64,000 bases of DNA from Prorocentrum cordatum (Eukaryota; Sar; Dinophyceae; Prorocentrales; Prorocentraceae). Below are positions 39,930-49,722 of this stretch, one piece after another; the first letter of the stretch is position 1; every line of letters begins with the position of its first letter. The position numbers and the translations under genes were made by a program. The DNA lies in contig CAUYUJ010014323.1 in assembly GCA_963575745.1 (NCBI GenBank), forward strand, positions 62,001-126,000, given 5' to 3'. The notes beneath the pieces are model-generated. The model was not told the DNA's origin, ran no database searches, and saw only the letters and a program-made list of their open reading frames with translations.

Positions 39930-41475
39930 AGCGCATGTCCCCATTATCCGAACGATCATTTGTATAAAGTGGCACTCGGCAACACCATACTGGCACAGTG
40001 CCGGAACATACCCCAGATTCCTGACAAGTCGCAGCGGAAGAAACAAGAGACAAGACAAGACACTGCCCCCCATAAATACCAGAGGAAGGGGCGGATACAA
40101 GTGTTGTAGCAGACGTCGCCACTGTTCGAATTGGATCCCAGAGTGGAGTAGGCGCCAGGTCGCTCAGCGAAGGTCTCGGCGGCACGTAAAGGTAGTCCCA
40201 TCGGTGGTGGCGCTCAAGGCAGAGCCCGCGCCTCCGCCACCGACCCGATGTCGCCGACGCAGGCAGCGCAATGAATTAAAATCCCATGCTTCCAGCGAGC
40301 CGTCCCCCTCGCCGGATGTCCACTGTGGTTAGTGGAATCGATGCCGAGGGGCGCCCAGCTCTCCGCGCCCCCCGGCCCGCTCTCCCCTGCCCCCGTGCCG
40401 GAATCTGTGCAGCATTCCCAAGCTCGTGCGACAAGTGGAGACCAAAGACGTGTGCAGTCCCAGCGGCACCCGAGATGCTCATGTCACATGTCGTTCGAAC
40501 GAGAGGCCAATGCCTGCGCCTGCCCTGGAGCCGCGGCCACAAGCACTACCCCACCGTCCCACTGGTCATCGACACGCATGATATCACCCGGGTGACTCCA
40601 ACCTAAGACCCATGGAGGCCCAACCGGAAAGAAAAAAAAATGGGGCGCGCCGAAGAACCCAGGGGGTCCGGTTTCCGCGGAGGAAAGAAAAAAACCCTGG
40701 CGATGGGGTTCGAGCACGGGGGTTACCCCACCCTCAAATTCCGGAAGAGGAATGAACTCCCAGCCGCGGGGGTGCCCGCGCGAGGGGTCCCACCCCCCCA
40801 AGCGCAACCAGAGGAAGAAAAGCGTGAGAGCCGAGACTGTAAGTGCAATGCAACAACACCTTAATCGCGGTTGCACTAGGGATTTGTATTAGTACGGGAA
40901 CAACTGAATTACAGCCGGTGAGGTTTGGGTTCGGGTTCGGGCTTATATATTGGGAACCCAGTATATTGGATCAGAGAGTTGTTATAGTACCACTTAAACC
41001 GGGGAATTGTACGGGGGAGTTGTGCTCGGGAGTTGTACCATGGAGTTGTACTAGTACTGGGGATTGGCGATAGGGCGTTGTTCTAGGGGGCACAATTTTA
41101 CCAACTGTAATATGAGACCAGCTGCACTCGAATATTTGCACGGCAGGACAACGTGCTCTCTAGGAACAACTGCGCGATAGGACATGATAGTACCAGTTTT
41201 ACTCAAGTACGAGTTGTACGGTAGTCGGAGGGGTTCAGGGGTTCCAACGGCAACGCGCGCGGGGAAGAAGGAAAGAAATCCATGCGCCGCCAGGGGTCCC
41301 GGGTTTAACGGGTCGCCGCGAAGGTTGACCCTCCGCGGAAAGAAGAAAAGAAATCCGGCCGGGGGGTTGGGGGGTTGAGGGATGAGTCACGGGGGCGATC
41401 GCATGATGGGTGTGAAAGTGCCCACCTGGGGGACTGAGCCCAGGGACTGCGCTGTGAAATGATGCTCTTCGTCCA
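39930..41475. other. No recognisable gene
   Basis: Two related G/A-rich blocks (40625-40760 and 41230-41370, keyed by GGAAAGAA(A)AAA and CCGCGG(A)GGAAAGAA) are visible. The 40880-41200 part is full of GTTGTAC(T/G) phrases, a degenerate short repeat. No coding trace. Confidence 0.5.
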
Positions 41476-41479
41476 GACA

Positions 41480-41945
41480 TCAATGCCGCACCATCGCCTG
41501 GATCCACCGGGTCGGCTTATTAGTGAAATCCCCCCTCGCTTGTATGTGCACCTCTGTGCGTGCTTGTCCACACCCCGTAGTCCAGTCACCTGTCATCAGA
41601 GCAGCCTGCGCAGGAATACTCACCTGCGGAAGCACCCATGGGCGGCCGCCCCGTGTGCTCTGCCGACATCCGATCTTCATGATCTGTTCCCCAGCGAGCT
41701 CCGCCTGCTGAATGAGGGTCCGCTCCCACGCTCTGGCCAGGGCGCTGGTGAGAAGAGCGCCTCGGCGGGTGCTCAAGAAGATGAACTGCTCAATCTTGCC
41801 TACCTCCGAGAACACCGCCCGAGAACACCGCCCCGTTACCAATGAAGTCGACAACCAAAACTGCGGGGCCGTCCAGAATCTCGGTGTGGCCGATAACCAT
41901 ATCCGCGATAACTGCCATGTGCCGCCGTAAACTTCGCACTAGCAA
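41480..41945 (-). pseudogene. Unidentified coding remnant
   Basis: Two frames in sequence look protein-like: MAVIADMVIGHTEILDGPAVLVVDFIGNGAVFS near 41880, then VGKIEQFIFLSTRRGALLTSALARAWERTLIQQAELAGEQI near 41750, separated by a shift near 41820 in a locally duplicated GAACACCGCCC. It resembles an internal piece of a larger enzyme, but I cannot name it. Confidence 0.3.
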
Positions 41946-42039
41946 GGCATAATGTAGACTGGCGCCGTGTGGCAGCCACGTCGTGTACCCGTAGATGATC
42001 GAACGACCTTCACGCGCTCCTGGACTCGCCAGCGGACGG

Positions 42040-42675
42040 CTCCATTGCGTAAACATGGGCGCGGGCACCGTAGAGGTGGGTGTGCGTACTCCCCTTCTCT
42101 GCCGTGCCTCCCAAGAGCCCAAAAAAGTAGCGATTATAGCGCAGTTCGCAGCCACCCGTGGAGTTGCCAGGTCTCGGCTGGGTCCGCGTACTCCCCTACT
42201 CCGCCGTGCATCACAGGAACCAGCGAAAGTGGCAGCAGTTGTGCCGTTCGCAGTCCCCCAGGGAGCTGCGAGGTCTCGGATGCGTGCGCGTATGCCCCTA
42301 CTCCGCTGTGCCTCCCCAGGAGCCAGCAAAAGTGGCGACGGTTGCGCGGTTCGCAGCCCCCCCGAGGGGGCTGCGAGGTCTCGGCTGGGTGCGCGTACTC
42401 CTCTACTCCGCCGTGCCTCCCGAGAGCCCATGAAAGTGGTGACGGTTGCGCAATTCGCAGCCCCCCAGGGAGCTGCGAGGTCCAGGCTGGGTGCGCGTAC
42501 TCCCCTACTCCGCCTTGCATCCCAGGAACCCACGAAAGTGGCGACATCTGTGAGTTCGCAGTCCCCCAAGGAGCTGCGACGTCTTGGCTTGGCCTGCGTA
42601 CACCGCTACTCCGGTGGACCTCCCGGGAGCCCACGAAAATAGCGGGCGACACTTGCGCAGTTCGCAGCCACCCAT
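42040..42675 (+). repeat. ~103-bp tandem repeat, array 1 (six units)
   Basis: The landmark GTTCGCAG recurs near 42144, 42246, 42349, 42453, 42554 and 42660, a period of 101-106 bp. Units read GCAGTTCGCAGCC.., GGGAGCTGCGAGGTCTCGG, GCGTACTCC, ACTCCGCCGTGCCTCCC and AGCC(C)A(C/G)GAAAGTGGCGAC. Open frames through it are by-products of a near-triplet period. Confidence 0.9.
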
Positions 42676-42959
42676 GGAACAGGTCAGAAGGAGGCAGGAC
42701 GAAATGGAAGGAGAAGGAGAAGGAGTGGATACCACAATGCTTTATTCAAAACACGAACCCAAAACACAATATTGGGACAAACCATTACGCGGTGCGTACC
42801 GGCTTCTGTGATCATCGCCTTCTCAAGCCTTCAACCCTCACGATCTGATGCAACTAACATGCTTGTCTGCACGTCATCCATCAAAATCCAGCTCCCCAGG
42901 GAGATCCCCGATATCACAGATTCGCAGTTCGTAGCCGCCCAAGGATGGCAAGATCGACT

Positions 42960-43930
42960 CTAGGTTTGCAGGGCGCCACTCCGCTGGACCCCCCCGCAGC
43001 CGTCGAACGTGGCAACGGTTTCGCTCTTCGCATACCCCAGGAATGGCGAGGTCTAGTCTAGGTCTGTGGAAGGATGCACTCTGCTGGACCCCCCTGCAGC
43101 CCTCGAAAGTGTCAACTGGTGCGCAGTTCGCAACCCCCCAAGGATGGCGAGGTCTGGTTTAGTCTGCGTAACGCGTCACTCTTCTGGACCCCATTAGCAG
43201 CCTTCAAAACTGGCGACAGTTTCGCCGTTCGCAGCCCTCCATGGAGGGCGAGGTCGAATCTAGGTCTGCGTAAGACGTCACTCCGTTGGAACCCCCAGCA
43301 GCCTCAAAAGTGGCGGCAGCTTTTTAGTTCGCAGCCCCCAAAGGATGGCGAGGTCGAGTCTTGCTCTGCGTAAGGCATTATTCCGCTGGCCCCACCAGCA
43401 ACCTCAAGCGTGACGACAGTTTCGCTGTTCGCAGCCCCCTCAGGAATGGCGAGGTCGAAACTGGGTCTGAAGAAGGCGCCACTCTGCTGGACTCCCCATC
43501 AGCCCTCGAAACCGGCGACAGCTTTGCAGTTCGCAGCCCCCGAGGGATGGCGAGGTTTAGTTTGGGTCTGCGTAAGACGTCACTCCGCTGGACCCCCCAT
43601 CAGCCCTTGAAGGTGGCGATAGTTTCGCAGTTCACAGCCCCCCCCCCAGGGATGGCGAGGTTTAGTTCAGGTCTGCGTAAGACGTCACTCCGCTGGACCC
43701 CCCAGCAGCCCTCGAAAGTGGCGACAATTGCGCTGTCGGCAGCCCCCCAAAGATGGCGAGGTCCAATCTAGGTCTGCGGAAGGCGTCACTCTGCTGGATC
43801 CACCAGCAGCCTGCGAAGTGGCGACAGATGTGCAGATCGCAGACGCCCAGGGATGGCGAGGTCTAGTTTAGGTTTGCGTGAGGCATCACTCCGCTGGATT
43901 CCCCAGCAGCCTTCGAACGTGGAGGCAGCC
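42960..43930 (+). repeat. ~103-bp tandem repeat, array 2 (about nine units, diverged subfamily)
   Basis: Same family as array 1 with a different inner sequence: CACTCCGCTGGACCCCCCAGCAGCC, GAAAGTGGCGACAGTTTCGCAGTTCGCAGCC and GGGATGGCGAGGTCTAGTCTAGG. Period is again about 100-105 bp. Confidence 0.9.
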
Positions 43931-43934
43931 TCCC

Positions 43935-44620
43935 AGCGAGCCCCAGGCAGGACAGCGAGGTAGAAGGCAGGACAGCAGGCAGGTAGGAGGGGACAGGAGG
44001 AGGACGACGACCAGGCTCGCTGTCGCGCGTGCCCAACTACCCACCCACCTCCGCCGTTCCTTGCTCCTCTTCTTGTTCACCTAACTTCTTTCCTCCTTCC
44101 TCTTCCTCGCGTTACGAGCGACCAAACCACCCCCAGGGCCTAGAGGCGAACCCCCCTCCCTCTCCTACTCTCCCTCTCCTCCCTTTTCCTTTGCCTCGCT
44201 CTTCCGCTCCTTCCTTTGGGGATTTGCCATCTCGCCCTTGGAGTGGTTTGGCCCTCCGTTTGTGCTGCTTTACATCAGACGCCCCCCCTCACCCCTATCT
44301 CACCTTTTCCTCTTCGGGAGGCTTCTCCCCACCTTCTCCCTTCTCACACTTTCCCTAATAAACCCTCCCCCCCCGCCCAGCCGCGGCGAGGGGGAGCTGG
44401 AGAGGTGGCTGCAGGGAGACCCACGACCGCCACCAGCAGCAGCAGCAGGGAGGGAAGGGGAAGGGGAAGGGGAAGGGGGAGGCAGGAGGAGGAGGAGGGA
44501 GGAGGAGGAGAGGGCTCCCCTGCACGCTCGGCAGGGGATCGACGACGTGAGGTGGTGTGATGCGGCGCACCTGCAGACGTCGCGCGAGTCCCAAGAAGCC
44601 TGCGCGCGCCGACCGGGGCT
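43935..44620. other. Low-complexity spacer, no gene
   Basis: Pyrimidine-rich CTCCTTCC sequence (44060-44360) is followed by GGA/GGGGAA purine tracts (44450-44520). No coding evidence. Confidence 0.55.
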
Positions 44621-44632
44621 CCGATCGTGCGC

Positions 44633-45880
44633 CTAGCCCATCAGGATCGAGTGCATCTGCGGCGACACCTTCAGCCTCAGGCGCTGGAAGTCCTCCTCAT
44701 ACAGTCTGGCGACGGCCTGCACCGTCGAGGCGTTCCTGTAGAACTCGTCCTGCCTGTTATGGGACTTCGACGAGTGGCCGCCGACGGTCTGGCGGGGGAA
44801 GTGCTTGTCTATCAGCGCGCTCGCGTTCGGATATGCCTGTATCACCCCCGTGGCCTCGAACATGCGTCTGACCACGGAGTTTGCGTCCTCGCAAGATCAG
44901 TGAGCATCGGGTCGGAAGTCGGGCCAGAGCGGAACGTGCGTCGGGTCGGCCTGCCTCGGCACGGAGTCGAAATCGAATCGGATTGGCTGCGCCAAGATGC
45001 GAACGAGAATGCCAGCAAGCATCGGGCCACATCGGACCGTCGGAATATCGGAAATAGAACCAGATCGAGCTGGCCAGAATCGACATTGCATCCAGTCGAT
45101 CAGATCGGGATGAGCCCTGTCCTCGTCGATGCTCCCCTTGAAGTCAACGATGTCGGGGTGGAACTTGTCGATGCCGCAGGCGCGCAGATTCTTGATCATC
45201 GGGAACCAGTGCGAGTTGTTCACGGGCCTGCCCACGAGGGCGTCGAACCGAACGCGCTCCTCGAATGCTTCGACCATCTTGTCCATCGGCAGGGCGGTCC
45301 ACTGGACCTTGCCGAGGCAGTCTTTTCCAGCTCCCTCCACGTTGCCGTACTTGGCGTTGACCATGCACTTCGACCCGAAGGCGGAGAGGTAGCGCGCCAG
45401 CGGGTCGCGGTGGAGAAACGCAAACTTCCAACCATTCTCCCTCGTCACTCTGCTCCAGTCGATGTTGAGCTTCGCGGGGCCGGAGTACTCCCATGGCTCC
45501 CAGGGCCACTTCTCGCCGTGGACTCTGTTCAACTCGCCGAAAAGGGTGGCGATCTGGTTGGACGCCACCTTCGGCATGTAGCAGAAGGCGAGCTTGGCCC
45601 TGGGCAGCAGGATGCGTGCCTTCAGGTGGAAGGGCCAGCGGTCCAGCCGCTGCGCCTTCCCCGCCAGGTCCGAGCGCGTCGCGCGGGTGCTCGGCACCGA
45701 TCGCTTCGAGGCAAGGGCGTGGGCGCCTGCCATCTGCGATGGTCCGCCAGCTCCGAACTCGTCGCCGGCCACCCACCCGTACAGCGGCTCGCCAGGCCCT
45801 GGCGCTGCCCTGGGTCCACTGAGCGCCACCACAGCGCCTATGACCTGGAGAAGAGAGGCTGCTCGGCAGACTGCCGACAT
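44633..45880 (-). CDS. Carbohydrate sulfotransferase (two exons)
   Basis: Exon 1 (45880-45122) begins at the first in-frame ATG after an upstream TGA and encodes residues 1-253. Exon 2 (44887-44633) adds 84 residues, giving 337. A short hydrophobic N-terminal segment (residues 10-21) would make it a secreted or type II Golgi protein. AFCYMPKVASNQIATLF (98-114) is the 5'-phosphosulfate loop and FAFLHRDPLARYLSAF (153-168) the 3'-phosphate-binding motif of the Sulfotransfer_2 family, which moves sulfate from PAPS to sugar hydroxyls. The C-terminus with FYRNASTVQAVARLYEEDFQRLRL matches the family's terminal helix. Length is typical. Neighbours are repeats only. Substrate cannot be inferred. Confidence 0.8.
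44888..45121 (-). other. 234-bp intron of the sulfotransferase gene
   Basis: Both splice junctions sit in the 7-mer CGAGGAC (minus strand; plus coordinates 45119-45125 and 44885-44891). Removal of one repeat period joins IDE to DANSVVRR in frame. If the cut is CGAG|GAC the intron has GA..AG ends. The interval is a multiple of three but contains an in-frame TGA (near 44895), so retention would truncate the protein. Confidence 0.65.
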
Positions 45881-45929
45881 GGCCTGCTGTTCTCCAAGAC
45901 CTGGTCAACAGATATGCTGCACGGCTAGT

Positions 45930-47430
45930 AACTAACTAATCCGTCGGCCCGCTTTCGGGGCCAACAGGCTGCGAAGATTCAGCAAAGATGCCTGGCAACT
46001 CCGCGACTTAGCGTTACATATTTCTGCTGGGTCTATTCAACCTTCAGAGCTTCAGAACTGGAGTGAGTGGTTGCGCTGACTTTGCTCAGACATCAAGGCT
46101 CGCTCCTCGGCTCATCAGCTCCTCGGCTCCTCAGCTCGGGTTTCAGGGCCTACTCCGAAAACTTGCACTTGTCCCGGGCTTGCCCTTACTTATTCATCTG
46201 TCAAGACTTGCTTAGATCATCCAGCTCCTCAGCTCCTCCCCAGCCTCAGCTGCTCTGAACGCGCGCCACGCGCACTGGGCCAAAAGGACCACGTCAGCGT
46301 ACCCGAAAAGTGTGGGTCGTACGATTCCCTCCCCTCGGTCGGTCGGAGTCGTAGACTGCGGGCACGCCATGAACGTTCGCGGGGGCAAGCAGACCAGCGA
46401 GATTGTGTTCCCGCTGAAAAATGCTGAACATACTTTTTGTGCAACCGACTCTTCCTCGCAGGGTGGCATAGGCAAGGAAGACAAGCGGATTGAAGCAAAA
46501 AAGGACCCAGTGTAACGCACCCAAGCCATACGTTATCAACATCTTCTGAGCCCGCCCACAAGATCGCCACAGCGTGCCCGAACCGTGCAGCATCGGCCCC
46601 GCCTGGGGCCGTCCTGAAGCGAACCCGTTGCTGCTTGTGGCTGCGAGATGCCTCGTGCTGCCGATGTGGGTCGACTTCGCACCAACAGCTCACCAGAGGT
46701 GTCCGAAAGAGTCTTCTATAAGTAGGGGCCTCATGACGCAGACTCCCCTCCAAACCAATATCGTCAAAAACCGTAGGTGTTTGAAAGTATCGCCGTTTCT
46801 CGCTCTTCCCGATTCTGATGGGTCTCGGGCACCTTTACACAATCCCAAATTGACCCCCATTTTGCCCCAAGGACGCCCAGGATAACCCAAGAAAGGCCGT
46901 AAGACATTCCCCCCCAGGAGCCTTAAGAAAATGCTCCAAGTCCGAAAGAAAATGCCTCATACCATACAGCTTCTCTACGATATTCGGACTGCGCGGCTGG
47001 AATGAGCCTCAGACGGTGGGAACCTGCCACTCACAGCAGCTTGTCCCGCGGGTACGCTGGGCGTGCTGAATGTCATACAGCTGTCGATTTGTGCGTGTCA
47101 TTCCTGCGCAGGGGCCATCGCAATCTTCCCCGACATCCGACGATCATGGTTTCTCCATGCGCGGCCCCACAGCGTCCCGACCCGCTCGCGGGGGGGGGGG
47201 AGTTTTCGGCCCGATTCATGTTTGATGGCCCTTGGGCCCGCTAACGGGCCACAATTGGGGAAAAACGCAGGCGCTGAAATAATCGTCTCGTCGGAGAGAT
47301 CTGGGTTCCCTGCGACGGACGTTTCATCGTGCTGGCTATGCCAAGGGGAACATTTGCCCCGACCCTCCTATGCTGGGTTGTCGTTTTCAATGCAACACTG
47401 TGGTCTCCATTCCTTCCATGTTTCCTTCAT
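45930..47430. other. Upstream flank of the sulfotransferase; no clear gene
   Basis: CTCCTCGGCTC(A)-type short repeats lie at 46090-46140. A 99-codon minus-strand frame (46294-46593) has one hydrophobic stretch (ALHWVLFCFNPLVFLAYATL) that could be a membrane helix but has no recognisable family. A G run lies at 47191-47200. Confidence 0.4.
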
Positions 47431-47565
47431 TCAGTCTCTCATTCCCGCATCCTCCTCCTCGTCCTTTTCCTCCTCTTCGCCCTCATCTTTCTCCTCCTCC
47501 TTTTTCTCCTTTTTCTCCTCCTCCTCCTCCTCCTCCCCATCGTTCCTCCTACTCTTCATCCCTTT
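47430..47565. repeat. Pyrimidine (TCC)n tract
   Basis: CTCCTCCTC- and TTTCTCCT-rich strand, about 130 bp. Confidence 0.9.
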
Positions 47566-47614
47566 GCGGTTCCCCGCGGGGCTGCGTGCTGCGAAACAGT
47601 CGCCTTTTTTTCGT

Positions 47615-47712
47615 GGATTCCTGGGAAGCCCCACGGAACGGAGGACCACGCGAACTCAGCCGTGATCTCGCGGCTCCTTGGGGTGCGAAGGGCGCAATTG
47701 TCGTCATTTGTT
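47615..47712 (-). repeat. Single diverged unit of the ~103-bp repeat family
   Basis: GGATTCCTGGGAAGCCCC, CGTGATCTCGCGGCTCC and GCGCAATTGTCGTCA correspond to the complement of the family consensus. Confidence 0.65.
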
Positions 47713-47757
47713 TTCTCCTGTCCCACTCTCTCCGACCGCGCCGCTGACAGAATGCAA

Positions 47758-47972
47758 ACATCGAGCTGTTCATGCCCGACAGCTCCGCTGACGGAAAAAA
47801 AGCACCTAGCTGTTTATACCCGACAGCTCCGCTGACGGAGAGCAAGCATCTAGCTGTTTATACCCGACAACTCCGATGACGGGAAAAAACACCTAGCTGT
47901 TTATACCCGACAGCTCCGCTGACGGAAAGCAAGCATCTAGCTGTTTATACCCGACAACTCCGATGACAGGAG
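47758..47972 (+). repeat. 44-bp tandem repeat with two alternating unit types
   Basis: CTAGCTGTTTATACCCGAC starts at 47806, 47850, 47893 and 47937, with a diverged first copy near 47763. Inner sequence alternates between CAGCTCCGCTGACGG and CAACTCCGATGACGG and between a poly-A and a GCAAGCAT linker, giving an ~87-bp higher-order unit. Confidence 0.9.
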
Positions 47973-48005
47973 GAGGAGGAGGAGGAGGAGGAGGACGAGG
48001 AAGAG
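47970..48005. repeat. (GGA)n microsatellite
   Basis: About nine GGA triplets directly following the 44-bp array. Confidence 0.9.
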
Positions 48006-48314
48006 GAAAGCGCTGACCTGCTGCCTGTCGCAGGCGTCTGCCCGCACGGGCCGACCGATACGAATTCCCACTTAAAACGTATCTGACAGATCGGGCACAT
48101 GTTGCGTTCAAAACTTGATGGCACCAGCGGGCCATCCAGAGGTCCATACCCAAGCACTCGGGAGCCCCCGCGAGTGCAGCTCCAGCCGGAGCGAATCGAA
48201 CACACTATCCCGCTAACAGAAGGTGGAGGAGCGGCAGCGGCAGCAGCGGCAGGGACAGGCGAGGAGAGGGAAGGGGAGGCCGGGGGGACGGGCAAGCAAG
48301 ACAAGCCGAGCCCA

Positions 48315-49722
48315 CTAGGGCCGCGGCGGCGGGCGGGCGCCCACATGCGGGAACGCCACTGTGCGCGCGGCGTGGTGCCCGCGAACCAACTCCAGCGCCG
48401 CTTGGCCTAAGGTTGAGGCGGCGGGCGTCGTGACGGAGTCCGCATGCTGCCAGCGGCAATGCAATCTATACGCGGCCGCCGTGCGGACCGCCATGCGGAC
48501 GAAGATGTTCCGGCCGAAACTCTGCACACGGTGTGAAAGCAACAGAAACTCAGAGAGCGCGGAGGGGGAAGGAGGCAGAGCGAGGTGCCGCCAGGCGAAT
48601 TCCTGCACAACTGGGCACAGGGAGTAATGCTCTATGGAATCCTCGGCGGGACAGCCGAAGATGCAGGCGCGGCGCTGCTGGAACCGGCGTCCCGTGCACC
48701 ACCCGTTGAACCAGGTGCGCATCAAGGCAGCGATCGCAAGAGGTGCAAGATCTCCTGCGCCCGTAGGGGGCGCGCCGCAGCGGGCAAGCCGATCTGCCAG
48801 CGAGCGAGACTAAGGCGCCAGAAGCGCTCACATGGCTCCGGGCGCGTCCGCTGGAGGATGTCGAGGCTTGTCTTCTGCCACGCCCTGCGGCACCTAGCAG
48901 CCTGGGCGGGGGCGTCGTCGTCGGCGCCGTTCCTCAGGATGTGCGCCTTGACCCGGGCCGACGTCCATCCGAGCTCCCCGAAGTGGTCGAGGGCATTATC
49001 CAAGTGGAGGATGGCGGCGTCCTGGAACCATCGGTCCCACGAGCCCCGCCTGTACAAGAACTCGCTCTGCGTCATGTCCAGCCGGAGTGCCCTCGCCCTT
49101 GAGCGCACCTGGATGCTGCCTTCGTTGGGCGCCTCGCATGTCGCCACCCGGAAGCGGGCCGCCAGGGACAGTAGTTCAAGATCTGGGAAGCTGCCAGAGA
49201 AGCCAAGGGGTCGGGGATCCCGAAGGACCGATGCCGATAACCACTGGCGGAGGCCTGGGAACAGCTTGGCGATCGCAGCGCGTTCGTGGACAGGCCAGAA
49301 CTCGGGCGCCGGGAGCAGTTGAGCCACGAATCCGATCACCGAGAACAGGTAGACCTGGGCCGCCAACAACGCGAGCTGGCATCCGCAGCCCACCTTGCCC
49401 CACAGCTCGGCCCTCTCGTCGAACTTCGCGAGCGGTTTGTGCCGCGAGCGCCCCCCGCTGCCGGGGCCGAGGGTGAATCCGAGATATTCGGCGGCAGAAT
49501 CGATCTTCATGGCCCCCCATCGCGGCGCCAGCGCCGTGATCTGGTCCCGCAGCACGGCCGGGTCGGTCTGCCACAGCGGCGCCACCACCGTCTTGCCCAT
49601 GTTCAGCTCCATGCGCGAGATGAGGGCGCACTCGTGGAAAAAGGTCCGCCAGCGTTGGGATGTCGCGCATGAGCTCTTGCGAAACCAAAGCCAGATCGTC
49701 GGCGAAGGCCCTCTGCTGCAAT
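48315..49722 (-). pseudogene. LINE ORF2 3' part: RT motif C, thumb, zinc finger
   Basis: After the frame break following motif B, AFADDLALV (motif C, near 49700) lies in one frame. LNMGKTVVAPLWQ (motif D) and AEYLGFTLGPGSGG continue in a second frame (49620-48722) through a long thumb/connection region (LFSVIGFVAQLLPAPEFWPVHERAAIAKLFPGLRQW). A third frame (48725-48315) holds the zinc finger CIFGCPAEDSIEHYSLCP and ends at HVGARPPPRP. Three frames in 1.4 kb show decay. Confidence 0.75.

Noticed and set aside
41967-43771. Long open frames with repeating peptides across the ~103-bp arrays (also 53337-54608)
   Set aside because: The repeat period and low stop density produce them on both strands. 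The peptides repeat with the DNA unit and resemble no protein.
44627-45928. 433-codon plus-strand open frame opposite the sulfotransferase
   Set aside because: It is antisense to a gene with clear family motifs; its own composition shows no domain.
47758-47972. Short regular repeats as a CRISPR array
   Set aside because: There are no unique spacers of constant length; the units are contiguous tandem repeats in a eukaryotic context.
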